Origin: Microbacterium sp. SL75
GTDB lineage: Bacteria > Actinomycetota > Actinomycetes > Actinomycetales > Microbacteriaceae
Assembly: GCF_026625865.1 (NCBI RefSeq)
Contig: NZ_CP113067.1
Location: 2,666,001 to 2,730,000 of the forward strand
Direction: 5' to 3'
DNA length: 64,000 nucleotides
Under the pieces are notes generated by a model. That model did not search any database. It was not told where the DNA came from and saw only the letters and a list, made by a program, of their open reading frames with translations. Of the stretch, positions 18,435 through 29,667 are shown in pieces. Each line of letters begins with the position of its first letter. Position 1 is the first letter of the stretch. Both the position numbers and the translations under genes were made by a program.

Positions 18435-20095
18435 GCGACGCCACCATGACGCCGCTGCTGTCCGTGCGCGACCTGAAGGTCGCGTTCGAGGGAGAAGGCG
18501 GTACGCGCGAGGTCCTGCACGGAGTCAGCCTCGACGTGTATCCCGGTCAGACCGTCGCCATCGTGGGTGAGTCCGGTTCGGGCAAGTCGACGACCGCGTC
18601 TGCGGTCATCGGTCTGCTCCCCGGCACCGGACACGTCACCGCCGGCAGCATCACCCTCGACGGGCGCGAGCTGACCGACCTCAGCCAGACGCAGTTCGAG
18701 TCGGTACGCGGCAGGGACATCGGCTACGTCCCGCAGGACCCGATGTCGAACCTGAACCCCGTGTGGAGCATCGGCTTCCAGGTCAAGGAGGCGATCCGCG
18801 CGAACGGCATAGCCACCGGCCGCAAAGAGGTCGAGCAGCGCGCGATCGAGGTGCTGAAGCAGGCCGGTCTCGCCGACGCCGAGCGTCGACTGCACCAGTA
18901 CCCGCACCAGTTCTCGGGCGGTATGCGCCAGCGCGCGCTCATCGGTATCGGCCTCGCGGCTGACCCGAAGCTGCTGATCGCCGACGAGCCGACCTCGGCT
19001 CTCGACGTCACCGTGCAGCGCGTCATCCTCGACCACATGGCATCCCTCACTCGGGAGCGGGGCACCTCGGTGCTGCTCATCACGCACGACCTGGGGCTCG
19101 CCGCGGAGCGCGCCGACACGATCGTCGTGATGAACCAGGGCGAGATCGTCGAGTCGGGTCCCAGCCGCGAGATCCTCGAGAACCCGCAGCACCCGTACAC
19201 GCAGCGACTGGTGGCGGCCGCCCCCAGCATCGCTTCGCAGCGCATCCAGGCGAAGGTGGAGGACCGCGGCATCCTGCGCGAGTCCGACATCGACGCTCCC
19301 GCGACGGTCAAGGTCACCGACCTCGTCAAGGAGTACAAGATCCGCCAGGGCGGGTTCCGCAGCGAGCAGTTCCGCGCCGTCGACGGGGTCTCGTTCGAGA
19401 TCCCGCGTGGCAAGACGCTCGCCCTCGTCGGCGAGTCGGGCTCCGGCAAGTCGACGATCGCGAAGATGGTGCTCAAGCTCGAGGAACCCACCTCGGGCTC
19501 GATCGAGGTCGACGGCGTCAACACCGGCAAGCTGAACGCGAAGGACACCTTCAACCTCCGCCGCCGCATGCAGCCGGTCTTCCAGGATCCGTACGGCTCG
19601 CTCGACCCGCTCCGCAGCATCGGCAACCTGATCGCGGAGCCGCTCAACATCCACAAGGTGGGTGACGGTGCCTCGCGCCGCGCCCGTGTGGAAGAGCTGC
19701 TCGAGCAGGTCGCTCTGCCGCAGGAGCTGGCATCCCGCTATCCGAACGAGCTGTCCGGCGGACAGCGTCAGCGCGTCGCCATCGCGCGTGCGCTCGCGCT
19801 CAAGCCCGACATCCTCGTGCTCGACGAGGCCGTCTCGGCTCTCGACGTGCTCGTGCAGGCGCAGATCCTCCAGCTGCTGGCGGAGCTGCAGTCCGAGCTG
19901 GGGCTGACGTACCTGTTCATCACGCACGACCTCGCCGTCGTCCGCGTCGCCGCCGACCTGGTGTGCGTCATGGAGCGCGGCAAGCTCGTGGAGCAGGGCA
20001 CGGTCGACGAGATCTTCGCCCAGCCGTCGCAGGAGTACACGCAGCGCCTGCTCGACGCCATTCCCGGCGCCTCGCTCTCACTGGGCGGCGCGTGA
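18431..20095 (+). CDS. peptide ABC transporter ATPase with two fused nucleotide-binding domains (DppD-DppF)
   Basis: 554 aa. NBD1 has Walker [11 protein letters not shown] (46-55), signature FSGGMRQRA and Walker B LLIADEPTSALD. NBD2 has Walker [13 protein letters not shown], signature LSGGQRQRVA and Walker B ILVLDEAVSALD. One chain thus supplies both ATPases for the preceding permeases. The oligopeptide C-terminal extension after NBD1 is short and lacks the four-cysteine pattern seen in the second importer's ATPase. Coupled upstream by ATGA and downstream by GTGA. Confidence 0.93.
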   Translation: MSDATMTPLLSVRDLKVAFEGEGGTREVLHGVSLDVYPGQTVAIVGESGSGKSTTASAVIGLLPGTGHVTAGSITLDGRELTDLSQTQFESVRGRDIGYVPQDPMSNLNPVWSIGFQVKEAIRANGIATGRKEVEQRAIEVLKQAGLADAERRLHQYPHQFSGGMRQRALIGIGLAADPKLLIADEPTSALDVTVQRVILDHMASLTRERGTSVLLITHDLGLAAERADTIVVMNQGEIVESGPSREILENPQHPYTQRLVAAAPSIASQRIQAKVEDRGILRESDIDAPATVKVTDLVKEYKIRQGGFRSEQFRAVDGVSFEIPRGKTLALVGESGSGKSTIAKMVLKLEEPTSGSIEVDGVNTGKLNAKDTFNLRRRMQPVFQDPYGSLDPLRSIGNLIAEPLNIHKVGDGASRRARVEELLEQVALPQELASRYPNELSGGQRQRVAIARALALKPDILVLDEAVSALDVLVQAQILQLLAELQSELGLTYLFITHDLAVVRVAADLVCVMERGKLVEQGTVDEIFAQPSQEYTQRLLDAIPGASLSLGGA

Positions 20096-20682
20096 CACGC
20101 GACGAGCGCTTTCGGGGCGCGGAGCACCCACGGGTGTTCCGCGCCCCGTCGTCGATCGTGGGCCTGATCGTCGGCGCGGTGCTCGCGGTCGTGCTCTTGG
20201 GGGATGCCGCGCTCCGCGCCGGCGTCGGCGAGATGCTCCTGCTGGCGCCGTGGGTGCTGTTGGCGCTGTGGGCCGTCTACGCCCTGCTCTTCGCCCCTCA
20301 CGTGCGCATCGATGCCGATGGCATCCGCATCCACAATCCGCTGCGCGTCGTCGACGTCGCCTGGGCGCGTGTCGCCGATATCGACATGCGCTGGCAGCTC
20401 GAGATCCGTACCGACGAGCCGCGCGTCGTGAAGGCGTTCGGCGGCCCCGTCGCGGGGCGTCCCGGCCGACCGCCGCTGCGTCGCGACGACTCACGGGGTC
20501 GTCGCGAGCCTCCCGCGATCCGTGATCTGCAGCTCATTCAGGAGGCGTGGGAGACCGCGCGCCGCACTGCCTCGAAGAGCGGTGTCGTGCGCCGCTCGTG
20601 GGACATTCCCTCGGTCATTTCCCTGCTGGTTCTGATCTGCTGGGTTATCATCGCTTTGTTCATCTCAGGCGGTCTCGGCTGA
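20092..20682 (+). CDS. membrane protein with bacterial PH-like domain
   Basis: 196 aa. Two membrane segments near the N-terminus (about 20-70), a soluble part that starts APHVRIDADGIRIHNPLRVVD and resembles the bacterial PH (DUF2581-like) domain, an Arg-rich linker and a final C-terminal membrane segment (LLVLICWVIIALF). The GTG start overlaps the ATPase stop, so it is co-translated with the first peptide importer although such a protein is not a known part of it. No enzymatic motif is visible and the function is unknown. Confidence 0.7.
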   Translation: MTRDERFRGAEHPRVFRAPSSIVGLIVGAVLAVVLLGDAALRAGVGEMLLLAPWVLLALWAVYALLFAPHVRIDADGIRIHNPLRVVDVAWARVADIDMRWQLEIRTDEPRVVKAFGGPVAGRPGRPPLRRDDSRGRREPPAIRDLQLIQEAWETARRTASKSGVVRRSWDIPSVISLLVLICWVIIALFISGGLG

Positions 20683-20859
20683 GCGCGATGCTGCGCTCGA
20701 TGGAGACCGTGGTGACAAAGCGCCATGTAAGAGCTTTGTTACGGTCGTGAAAAGTGTGTTCCCCCGGCACGCGTTTCATGGGAAGCCGACGTAGGGTCGC
20801 TGAAGATCCTTAGCCAGGCAAACGAATAGGCGGGGATCTCGAAGGCGAGAGGACCACCC

Positions 20860-20907
20860 ATGATGCTGACCCCCGATGTGTTCCGGACGGGCTCGCGCAC
20901 CTCATGA
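20860..20907 (+). CDS. 15-residue upstream ORF coupled to the second importer's permease
   Basis: Encodes MMLTPDVFRTGSRTS. GCGAGAGGACC lies just upstream of its ATG as a plausible ribosome binding site, whereas the permease ATG at 20904 has none. The stop overlaps that ATG as ATGA, so ribosomes finishing the small ORF could restart on the permease. A -10-like TAGGGT at 20792-20797 would give a leader of about 55 bases. The peptide is not recognisable; it may act only by being translated. Confidence 0.45.
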   Translation: MMLTPDVFRTGSRTS

Positions 20908-21884
20908 CGCTGTACGTTCTACGACGGTTCGTGAACTACGCCGTCCTGAGCCTGCTGGCGACGTGCCTGGCGTACGTGCTCGGTAGTGCTCTGCTGCGAC
21001 CCCAGGACCGCTTCTACGGTATGAACCCGCGTCCCCCTCAGGAGTCGATCGTCGCGAGCCTGGATGCTCTCGGCGCCAACCCCGACGTGCCGATCCTCGT
21101 GCGGTTGTGGAACTGGCTCGTGAACCTGTTCACGAAGTTCTCGCTCGGCAACACGATCGGCGGCCAGGACGTCATGACCGAGATCGCGACGCGCGCCGGA
21201 ACCAGCCTTCGTCTTCTGCTGATCGGATCGCTGATCGGTGCCGTCGTCGGTGTCCTCATCGGCGTGTGGGGAGCGGTGCGCCAGTACCGTGCCACCGATC
21301 AGGTGACGACCTATGCCTCGTACCTCGTCTTCGCGACGCCGACCTTCGTCATCGGCGTTCTCCTGATGATCGGTGCGACCAACCTCAACAACGCCGCGGG
21401 CACTCAGCTCATCCGCTTCACGGGGGAGTACACCGCGGGGGTCGAGGGGTTCTGGCCGATGGTCGCCGACCGCGCGGTGCACCTGTTGCTGCCGACCCTC
21501 GCGCTGGTGCTCATCAGCGCCGCGTCGTACTCGCGGTACCAGCGCAGCATGATGCTCGACGTGCTTGGGGCCGACTACATCCGCACGGCCCGCGCGAAGG
21601 GATTGCCGCGCACCCAGGCGCTCTTCCGCCACGGGGTGCGCATCGCGCTCATCCCGATGTCCACCTTCTTCGCCTACAGCTTCGGCACCCTGATCGCCGG
21701 TTCCACCATGCTCGAGATCGTCTTCTCGTGGCGAGGCATGGGGCAGTTCCAGCTCAACGCCGTCACCCAGCAGGACATCAACGCCGTGGCGGGTTCGACC
21801 CTGTTCGTCGCCGTGCTGGTGCTGCTGTCGTCGACTCTGTCCGAGGTGCTCTACGCCGCACTCGACCCGAGAGTGAGGAGCTGA
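20904..21884 (+). CDS. peptide ABC transporter permease 2, DppB/OppB type
   Basis: 326 aa, about six membrane segments. The start MTLYVLRRFVNYAVLSLLA fits DppB and the inner loop reads DYIRTARAKGLPRTQALFRHG. It differs clearly from the permease at 16568, so this is a separate importer and not a recent duplicate. It has no Shine-Dalgarno of its own but overlaps a short upstream ORF as ATGA. In this operon the permeases come first and the binding protein last. Confidence 0.92.
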   Translation: MTLYVLRRFVNYAVLSLLATCLAYVLGSALLRPQDRFYGMNPRPPQESIVASLDALGANPDVPILVRLWNWLVNLFTKFSLGNTIGGQDVMTEIATRAGTSLRLLLIGSLIGAVVGVLIGVWGAVRQYRATDQVTTYASYLVFATPTFVIGVLLMIGATNLNNAAGTQLIRFTGEYTAGVEGFWPMVADRAVHLLLPTLALVLISAASYSRYQRSMMLDVLGADYIRTARAKGLPRTQALFRHGVRIALIPMSTFFAYSFGTLIAGSTMLEIVFSWRGMGQFQLNAVTQQDINAVAGSTLFVAVLVLLSSTLSEVLYAALDPRVRS

Positions 21885-21885
21885 C

Positions 21886-22809
21886 ATGACCATGCAGGAA
21901 GAGGCCCTCGACGGATCGCTCGTCGCCACCAGCCCTGTCACCCGCGACCGCAAGCCGCTCTCGCGCGGAGCGCTCGTCCGCTCGCGCCTGCGCAAGATGC
22001 CGCGCTTCTGGGTGGGGGCGAGCATCCTCGTCTTCATCGTGCTCTGGGCCTTCGTCGGCCCGCTGCTGTACCCCTACGACGCGACCCAGCGCGATTTCCT
22101 CAACGTCGGTCTCGGGCCCACCCAACTGCACTGGTTCGGCACCAACGGCATCGGTCAGGACATCTACGCCCAAACCCTCGTGGGTCTGCAGAAGTCGCTC
22201 ATCATCGGCGCCCTCGCCGGTATCGGCGCCACGCTGATCGCGGCGGCCGTGGGTTCGCTCGCCGGCTACCTCGGCGGCAAGATCGACGCGGTCATCGGGT
22301 GGCTCATCCACCTTCTGCTCGTCATCCCGTCGTTCTTCATCCTCGTGCTGCTGAGCCCGCTGACACGCGGCCTGTCGTGGCTGGCGCTGACGTTCTTCCT
22401 CGCGGTGTTCAGCTGGATGATCCTCGCCCAGGTCGTGCGCAACCAGACGCGGTCGCTGCGCAACCGCGATTTCGTCCGCGCGGCGCGCTACATGGGCATG
22501 CCGACCCGGCAGATCCTGGGCCGCCACATCATTCCCAACATCGCGTCGCTGCTCATCATCGACGCGACCCTCGGCATCGTCTCGGCCATCATGGCCGAGA
22601 CCTCGCTCAGCTACTTCGGCTTCGGCGTCCAGGCGCCTGACGTCTCGCTCGGCACACTGCTCGCGTCGGGCACGTCGGCCGCGGTGACCCGCCCGTGGCT
22701 GTTCGTGTACCCCGCCGGCGTGCTGATCGTGCTGCTCCTGGCCATCAGCCTCATCGGCGACGCCCTGCGCGACGCCATCGACCCCACCTCGGGAGCGAAC
22801 CGTGACTGA
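21886..22809 (+). CDS. peptide ABC transporter permease 2, DppC/OppC type
   Basis: 307 aa. An N-terminal tail of about 45 residues is followed by six membrane segments. The family loop is FVRAARYMGMPTRQILGRHI and the C-terminus [14 protein letters not shown] is typical. It starts 1 base after the dppB-like stop and overlaps the ATPase gene by 8 bases. It forms a heterodimeric channel with the preceding protein. Confidence 0.92.
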   Translation: MTMQEEALDGSLVATSPVTRDRKPLSRGALVRSRLRKMPRFWVGASILVFIVLWAFVGPLLYPYDATQRDFLNVGLGPTQLHWFGTNGIGQDIYAQTLVGLQKSLIIGALAGIGATLIAAAVGSLAGYLGGKIDAVIGWLIHLLLVIPSFFILVLLSPLTRGLSWLALTFFLAVFSWMILAQVVRNQTRSLRNRDFVRAARYMGMPTRQILGRHIIPNIASLLIIDATLGIVSAIMAETSLSYFGFGVQAPDVSLGTLLASGTSAAVTRPWLFVYPAGVLIVLLLAISLIGDALRDAIDPTSGANRD

Positions 22810-24994
22810 CACCCGATCCGCCACCATGCTGTCCTCGACCGGCTGCTCGCCGCTGCTGTCGGTCCGCGACCTCAGCGTCACTTTCCCGCAGCGTGACGGC
22901 GCTCCGGTCCGTGCGGTCCGCGGCATCTCGTACGACGTGCACGAGGGCGAGTTCCTCGGAATCGTGGGGGAGTCCGGCTCCGGGAAGAGCGTGTCGTCGC
23001 TCGCCGTGATGGGGCTGCTGCCCTCGAACGCGCAGGTCGAGGGCGACATCCTCTACGATGGGCGCTCCCTGCTCGGGATGAACGACGGGCAGCTGTCGAA
23101 GATCCGCGGCGCCGAGCTGGCGATGGTCTTCCAGGACCCCCTGTCGGCACTGACCCCGGTCTACACGGTCGGCGACCAGATCTCCGAGGGACTCCGTCTG
23201 CACGATCGCGCTCTGAGCGCCCAGGCGGCGCAGGCTCGCAGCGTCGAGCTGCTCAAGCTCGTCGGCATCCCGGATGCCGAGCGTCGGGCCCGCGCGTACC
23301 CCCACGAGTTCTCGGGCGGTATGCGTCAACGCGCGATGATCGCCATGGCGATCGCGAACGACCCGCGCGTGATCATCGCCGACGAGCCGACCACGGCTCT
23401 CGACGTCACCATTCAGGCGCAGATCCTCGAGGTGCTGCAGAAGGCCCGGGAGGTGACGGGCGCCGCCGTGGTGCTCATCACGCACGACCTGGGCGTCGTC
23501 GCCGGTCACGCCGACCGTGTCGCGGTCATGTACGCCGGCAAGCTCGTCGAGCGAGGGACGGTCGACGAGATCTTCCACGATCCGCACATGCCGTACACGG
23601 TGGGCCTGCTGCGCTCGGTGCCGAACATGCAGACCGCGGGTTCGCACAGACTGGTCCCGCTCGAGGGGCGCCCGCCGTCCCTCGCCGCCCTCCCGAAGGG
23701 GTGCCCGTTCGCCGCGCGCTGCCCGATCGCGATCGACGCGTGCCACGACATCGAGCCCGTCCTGGAGGTCCACGGGACGGTGCCCGACCATGTCGCGGCG
23801 TGCATCCGCTCCGGTGAGATCGCCTCCGGCGCCCTTGCGCGGCCCGATATCTTCCCGCGACCCGAGGCGCTGGGTGAGATCCCGCCGCTGCGCCCCGACG
23901 TGACCCCCGCCGTCGAGGTCACCAACCTCGTAAAGCATTTCCCGCTCATGAAGGGCTCGGTCTTCCCTCGTCGCGTCGGCACGGTCCGCGCCGTCGACGG
24001 CATCTCGTTCTCGATCCAACCGGGTCGCACGATGGGCCTGGTGGGGGAGTCGGGCTGCGGCAAGACCACCACGATCCTCGAGATCATGGAGATGGTCGCC
24101 CCGCAGAGCGGCAGCATCCACATCAACGGCACCGACGTCGCCACGGTCAACCGCAGAGACAAGGCGGTGCTGCGCAAGGGGATCCAGATCGTCTTCCAGG
24201 ATCCGATGGGCGCGATCGACCCGCGCCTGCCGGTCGGCGAGGTCATCACCGAACCGCTGCTGGTGCAGGGCGTCCCGCGTGCCGAACGCGATCGCAAGAT
24301 GCGGGAGCTGCTCGACCTCGTGGGGCTCGACCCGAACATGTCCGACCGCTATCCGCACGAGTTCTCGGGCGGGCAGCGTCAGCGCATCGGCATCGCGCGG
24401 GCTCTGGCGACCGACCCCGCGGTCGTCGTCCTCGACGAGCCGGTCTCGGCGCTCGACGTGTCGATCCAGGCCGGTGTGATCAACCTGCTCGAAGACCTGA
24501 AGGAGCGACTCGGGCTCTCGTTCTTGTTCGTCGCGCACGACCTCGCGGTGGTGCGTCAGATCGCGGACGACGTCTCGGTCATGTACCTCGGACGCATCGT
24601 CGAGCAGGGCCCCGTCGACGAGGTGTTCGACGACCCCCGGCATCCGTACACCAAGGCCCTCATCTCGGCGGCTCCCATCCCGGATCCGCGCATCGAGCGT
24701 GCGCGTACGCGCATCCTGCTCGACGGCGACCTTCCGAGTCCCACGCAGGAGATCTCGGGATGCCGCTTCCGCACGCGGTGCCCGCTCTACCGCCTGCTGC
24801 CCGACGCGGACCGGCGCCGGTGCGACAACGACGACCCGGGCTTGCGCACCCAGGCGCACTCCCAGGTGGCGTGCCACTACGCCGAACGATCCGACCTCGT
24901 CCTCGAGACGGTGTCGGTCGGATCCCCCCGAACGTCCCCGACCGACGGCACCACGTCGGCGGGGGCCCTTCCCGATCACCAACGAGAGGATTGA
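22802..24994 (+). CDS. peptide ABC transporter ATPase 2 with two fused nucleotide-binding domains
   Basis: 730 aa. NBD1 has Walker [12 protein letters not shown] and signature [15 protein letters not shown]2 has Walker [11 protein letters not shown], signature [12 protein letters not shown] and Walker [13 protein letters not shown]. Each NBD is followed by an oligopeptide-family extension with cysteines: [17 protein letters not shown] with a later AACIRSG after NBD1, and [17 protein letters not shown] and VACHYAE after NBD2. Four such cysteines can hold an iron-sulfur cluster in related DppD/OppD proteins. A Ser/Thr-rich tail of about 30 residues ends the chain. It is much longer than the ATPase at 18431 mainly because of these extensions. 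The start is GTG at 22802. Confidence 0.92.
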   Translation: MTDTRSATMLSSTGCSPLLSVRDLSVTFPQRDGAPVRAVRGISYDVHEGEFLGIVGESGSGKSVSSLAVMGLLPSNAQVEGDILYDGRSLLGMNDGQLSKIRGAELAMVFQDPLSALTPVYTVGDQISEGLRLHDRALSAQAAQARSVELLKLVGIPDAERRARAYPHEFSGGMRQRAMIAMAIANDPRVIIADEPTTALDVTIQAQILEVLQKAREVTGAAVVLITHDLGVVAGHADRVAVMYAGKLVERGTVDEIFHDPHMPYTVGLLRSVPNMQTAGSHRLVPLEGRPPSLAALPKGCPFAARCPIAIDACHDIEPVLEVHGTVPDHVAACIRSGEIASGALARPDIFPRPEALGEIPPLRPDVTPAVEVTNLVKHFPLMKGSVFPRRVGTVRAVDGISFSIQPGRTMGLVGESGCGKTTTILEIMEMVAPQSGSIHINGTDVATVNRRDKAVLRKGIQIVFQDPMGAIDPRLPVGEVITEPLLVQGVPRAERDRKMRELLDLVGLDPNMSDRYPHEFSGGQRQRIGIARALATDPAVVVLDEPVSALDVSIQAGVINLLEDLKERLGLSFLFVAHDLAVVRQIADDVSVMYLGRIVEQGPVDEVFDDPRHPYTKALISAAPIPDPRIERARTRILLDGDLPSPTQEISGCRFRTRCPLYRLLPDADRRRCDNDDPGLRTQAHSQVACHYAERSDLVLETVSVGSPRTSPTDGTTSAGALPDHQRED

Positions 24995-24998
24995 TCAC

Positions 24999-26678
24999 AT
25001 GAGAATGCGTAAAGCGAAGGCTCTCAGCGCTCTCGCGCTGCTGAGCGCCGCGGCCCTGGCGATCGCCGGGTGCGCGCCGGGCAACACGGCGGCCCCTTCG
25101 GCCAACCCCGAAGACCAGAACTCCCTGCCCTCGACCGCGTGGGTTCGCGCCGACGCCTCCGACGTCAAGGACGGCGGCACGCTCACTCTCGCGGTCGATT
25201 CCATGCCCGTGAACTGGAACAACTTCCAGATCGACGGCAACGAGGTCAACACCAACAACATCGTCGCCGCGATGCAGGGTGGCCCCATCCGGATCGGCGA
25301 GGACGGCAAGCCCGTCGTCGACAAGAACTACGCGTCCTCCGTCGAGCTGACCAGCACCGACCCCCAGAAGGTCGAGATCAAGCTCAACCCGGATGCCAAG
25401 TGGGAAGACGGCACGCCCATCACCGTCGCTGATTACCAGGCCACCTGGAAGGCCAACAACGGCAGCAACCCTGCGTACGTCGTCATCTCGACGACCGGCT
25501 GGGACCAGATCTCCTCCGTCGAGCAGGGCACCGACCAGTTCGACGTCGTCATCACCTTCTCGTCGGTGTTCGCCGACTGGCAGAGCCTGTTCGGCCAGGT
25601 GCTGCCCGCGAGCGTCGCCAACGACCCGAACACCTTCAACACCGGGTACCTCACCAAGGCGCTCCCGTCCTCGGGCCCCTTCAAGCTCGCGAGCTTCGAC
25701 TCGACGGCCGGTGTCGCGACGCTCGAGCCAAACCCCAACTGGTGGGGTGACAAGCCCAAGCTCGACTCGGTCGTCTTCCGTGCCGTGAGCCAGAGCCAGC
25801 AGGGCACCTCGTTCAGCAACGGTGAGATCGACGCGCTGAACATCAGCTCCAACGCCGACCTGTACCAGACGGCCCAGAACGTCCCGGGCGCCGAGATCCA
25901 GGCGTCCAACGGTCTGACCTGGACGCACATCACCATGCGCGCCTCGAGCGGACCGCTCGCCGACGTCAACGTCCGCAAGGCCGTGGCATCCATCGTCAAC
26001 CGCGGACAGATCGCGAACAACGCGAACTCGCCGGTGGGCGTCCCCGCCATCACCCAGGGCAGCTACATCTTCATGCCCGGCCAGGACGGCTACACCGACG
26101 ACTCCCTGCCGTACGACGTCGACGCGGGTACCAAGTACCTCGAGGCCGCCGGCTACACCAAGGACGGCGACTCCTGGAAGAAGGACGGCACCGCCCTGTC
26201 GTTCAAGGTGACGGTTCCGGCCGACACCACGACGAACATCCAGCGCGCCGAGCAGATCCAGGCGGACCTGGCCGAGGTCGGTATCCCCGTCGAGCTCGTC
26301 TCGGTCCCCGTCGGCAGCTACTTCTCGGACTACATCATCAAGGGCGACTTCGAGATGGTGACGTTCTCGTGGCAGGGCACCGCGTACCCGATCTCGTCGA
26401 CCCGGTCGCTGTTCACCCCGGTCGACTCGGCGCAGAACTACACCGGTATCGCCGACCCGCGTCTGGACGCCCTGTGGGCCAAGGCCAACGCGGAGCTCGA
26501 CCCCGACGCGCGCCTGCAGACCGCCCAGGAGATCGACAAGGTGCTCTGGGAGTCCGTGCCGATCATCCCGATCGCGCCGCTGCCGAACGTCTACGCCGTC
26601 AAGCAGGGCCTCGTGAACTGGGGCGCGACCCAGTTCGAGACCATCGACTGGACCATCGTGGGCTTCGCCAACTCGTGA
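24999..26678 (+). CDS. peptide ABC transporter substrate-binding lipoprotein 2
   Basis: 559 aa lipoprotein: basic start MRMRKAK, hydrophobic core, lipobox LAIAGC (Cys near residue 25). The SBP_bac_5 body shows DAKWEDGTPITVADY, SSGPFKLASFD and a C-terminal PIIPIAPLPNVYAVK. It is the last gene of the second importer operon, 4 bases after the ATPase stop, with GAGAGGA ahead of the ATG. A strong terminator follows. In M. tuberculosis the gene next to typA is the related lipoprotein lpqW (recalled); whether this protein is its positional equivalent is uncertain. Confidence 0.92.
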   Translation: MRMRKAKALSALALLSAAALAIAGCAPGNTAAPSANPEDQNSLPSTAWVRADASDVKDGGTLTLAVDSMPVNWNNFQIDGNEVNTNNIVAAMQGGPIRIGEDGKPVVDKNYASSVELTSTDPQKVEIKLNPDAKWEDGTPITVADYQATWKANNGSNPAYVVISTTGWDQISSVEQGTDQFDVVITFSSVFADWQSLFGQVLPASVANDPNTFNTGYLTKALPSSGPFKLASFDSTAGVATLEPNPNWWGDKPKLDSVVFRAVSQSQQGTSFSNGEIDALNISSNADLYQTAQNVPGAEIQASNGLTWTHITMRASSGPLADVNVRKAVASIVNRGQIANNANSPVGVPAITQGSYIFMPGQDGYTDDSLPYDVDAGTKYLEAAGYTKDGDSWKKDGTALSFKVTVPADTTTNIQRAEQIQADLAEVGIPVELVSVPVGSYFSDYIIKGDFEMVTFSWQGTAYPISSTRSLFTPVDSAQNYTGIADPRLDALWAKANAELDPDARLQTAQEIDKVLWESVPIIPIAPLPNVYAVKQGLVNWGATQFETIDWTIVGFANS

Positions 26679-26692
26679 TCCGTTGACCGAGA

Positions 26693-26725
26693 GGGGCGGG
26701 ATCCCGCGGGATCCCGCCCCTTTTT
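26693..26725 (+). terminator. intrinsic terminator of the second peptide importer operon
   Basis: GGGGCGGGATCC and GGATCCCGCCCC form a perfect 12-base stem around CGCG, followed by TTTTT. It lies 15 bases after the binding-protein stop. Confidence 0.92.
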
Positions 26726-26779
26726 CACGCCGCCGCGCTTCCTGAACGTCTCCTGCCCGGGAGTGTCGTAGGCGCCCGG

Positions 26780-26785
26780 TAGACT
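26780..26785 (+). promoter_or_regulatory. -10 box of the typA promoter
   Basis: TAGACT lies about 50 bases before the typA start; no clear -35 is seen. The leader contains TGGAGA ahead of the ATG. Confidence 0.45.
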
Positions 26786-26834
26786 AGGCAGGCCCGATTC
26801 CGGGCATCACCCCGAATTTTCCTGGAGACCCTCC

Positions 26835-28748
<1,914 letters not shown>

Positions 28749-28761
28749 GCGATCCCGCTCG

Positions 28762-28809
28762 CGAACGGCCCCGCCCAGCCCCGTGCTGAGCGGGGCCGTT
28801 CGGCTTTTT
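28762..28809 (+). terminator. intrinsic terminator of typA
   Basis: CGAACGGCCCCGC and GCGGGGCCGTTCG pair perfectly, followed by TTTTT at 28805-28809. It starts 13 bases after the typA stop. Confidence 0.93.
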
Positions 28810-28816
28810 CCGCCCG

Positions 28817-28876
28817 TTGAGTGTCCAGAACACCCGGACCGGTCTGAACTCCGTCTCGGGTGTCTTGGACACTCGA
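28817..28876. repeat. 60-base palindromic element, copy 1
   Basis: GAGTGTCCAGAACACCCG (28819-28836) is repeated inverted as CGGGTGTCTTGGACACTC (28857-28874) with two mismatches, enclosing about 20 bases. With copy 2 it fills most of the 311-base gap between typA and the XRE gene; I see no gene there. Confidence 0.75.
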
Positions 28877-28965
28877 CCGGCTGCCGACGGTGCCGTCGCG
28901 TCATGACGGGAACGTGACGGCGCCGGACGTGCGAGCGCGCCGTCGGTGCCGGGCGACGACCGACG

Positions 28966-29025
28966 TCGAGTGTTCAGAAGGCGCCGTGCCGGGGTGCGAT
29001 GGCTCGGCATGTCATGGACACTCGA
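28966..29025. repeat. 60-base palindromic element, copy 2
   Basis: Same length and same end sequence as copy 1: TCGAGTGTTCAGAAG at the left and CATGGACACTCGA at the right, with an inner GTGCCG/CGGCAT pairing. The outer arms match copy 1 while the middle differs, as expected for a structured element kept by pairing. Confidence 0.7.
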
Positions 29026-29059
29026 TCGGGATGCCGGCCCCGGCCCCGGGCGATGGCCG

Positions 29060-29611
29060 TCAGCGCGACTCGACGACGCACACGGCGCTCATGCCGGGTG
29101 TGAGCGCCTCGAAGACGTGCGGGGAGTCGCCTGCGTACGAGAGGTAGTCGCCGGGGGAGAGCTCATAGGGGGCATCGGCGGGGCCGACGAGGCCGCGACC
29201 CGACACCATGACGAGGTGCTCGACCGTCCCCCGGGGGTGAGGGTCGGATCGGCGGGGCTGTCCGGGCTCGGCGGAGAGCAGGTAGATGTCGCGGCGCGCG
29301 TGCGGCGGACTCGCCGACAGCAGCACGGCGACGTACTCCGATGCCGAGGACGCCACGGCGGTTCCCTCTTCTCCGGCGCGGATCAGGGTGGGGGAGTGCG
29401 CGCCCTCATCGACGAGGTCGGCGAAGGTGATCCCGAGAGCGGAGGCCAGGGCCCAGAGCGTTTCGACACTCGGGTTCCCGCCGCCGTTCTCGAGCTGTGA
29501 CACGGTCGCTTTGGCGACTCCGGCGCGCCGCGCCAGCTCGGACACGCTGAGATCGCGTCTCTCCCGCTCGCGTCGCAGGCTCGCGGCGATGCGGTTGCTC
29601 AGATCGCTCAT
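29060..29611 (-). CDS. XRE-family regulator with C-terminal cupin domain
   Basis: 183 aa. The helix-turn-helix (about 6-62) contains LSVSELARRAGVAKATVSQLE and the C-terminal cupin (about 100-180) has DPHPRGTVEHLVMVSGRG and LSPGDYLSYAGDSPHVFEA. Such regulators sense a small ligand through the cupin. It is divergent from azlC with 56 bases between the starts, where two GTTCG-N6-CGAAC sites lie, so it probably controls azlCD and itself. The ATG at 29611 has GATAAT 6 bases upstream, fitting a leaderless mRNA. Confidence 0.88.
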   Translation of the reverse strand: MSDLSNRIAASLRRERERRDLSVSELARRAGVAKATVSQLENGGGNPSVETLWALASALGITFADLVDEGAHSPTLIRAGEEGTAVASSASEYVAVLLSASPPHARRDIYLLSAEPGQPRRSDPHPRGTVEHLVMVSGRGLVGPADAPYELSPGDYLSYAGDSPHVFEALTPGMSAVCVVESR

Positions 29612-29617
29612 GTGTTC

Positions 29618-29623
29618 ATTATC
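29618..29623 (-). promoter_or_regulatory. -10 box of the XRE regulator gene (leaderless)
   Basis: GATAAT on the minus strand, 6 bases before the ATG at 29611, with no ribosome binding site between. Confidence 0.5.
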
Positions 29624-29633
29624 GCTGCCGATC

Positions 29634-29649
29634 GTTCGATTTGACGAAC
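29634..29649. promoter_or_regulatory. operator-like palindrome 1 between XRE gene and azlC
   Basis: GTTCG-ATTTGA-CGAAC, perfect 5-base arms with a 6-base spacer, in the divergent gap. Likely a binding site of the XRE-cupin protein. Confidence 0.55.
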
Positions 29650-29667
29650 ACGCCACTATCGTTCACG

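Noticed and set aside
14769..26678. Recent duplication of one peptide importer operon
   Set aside because: Gene order differs (binding protein first versus last), the ATPases differ in cysteine extensions, and permease sequences are clearly different.
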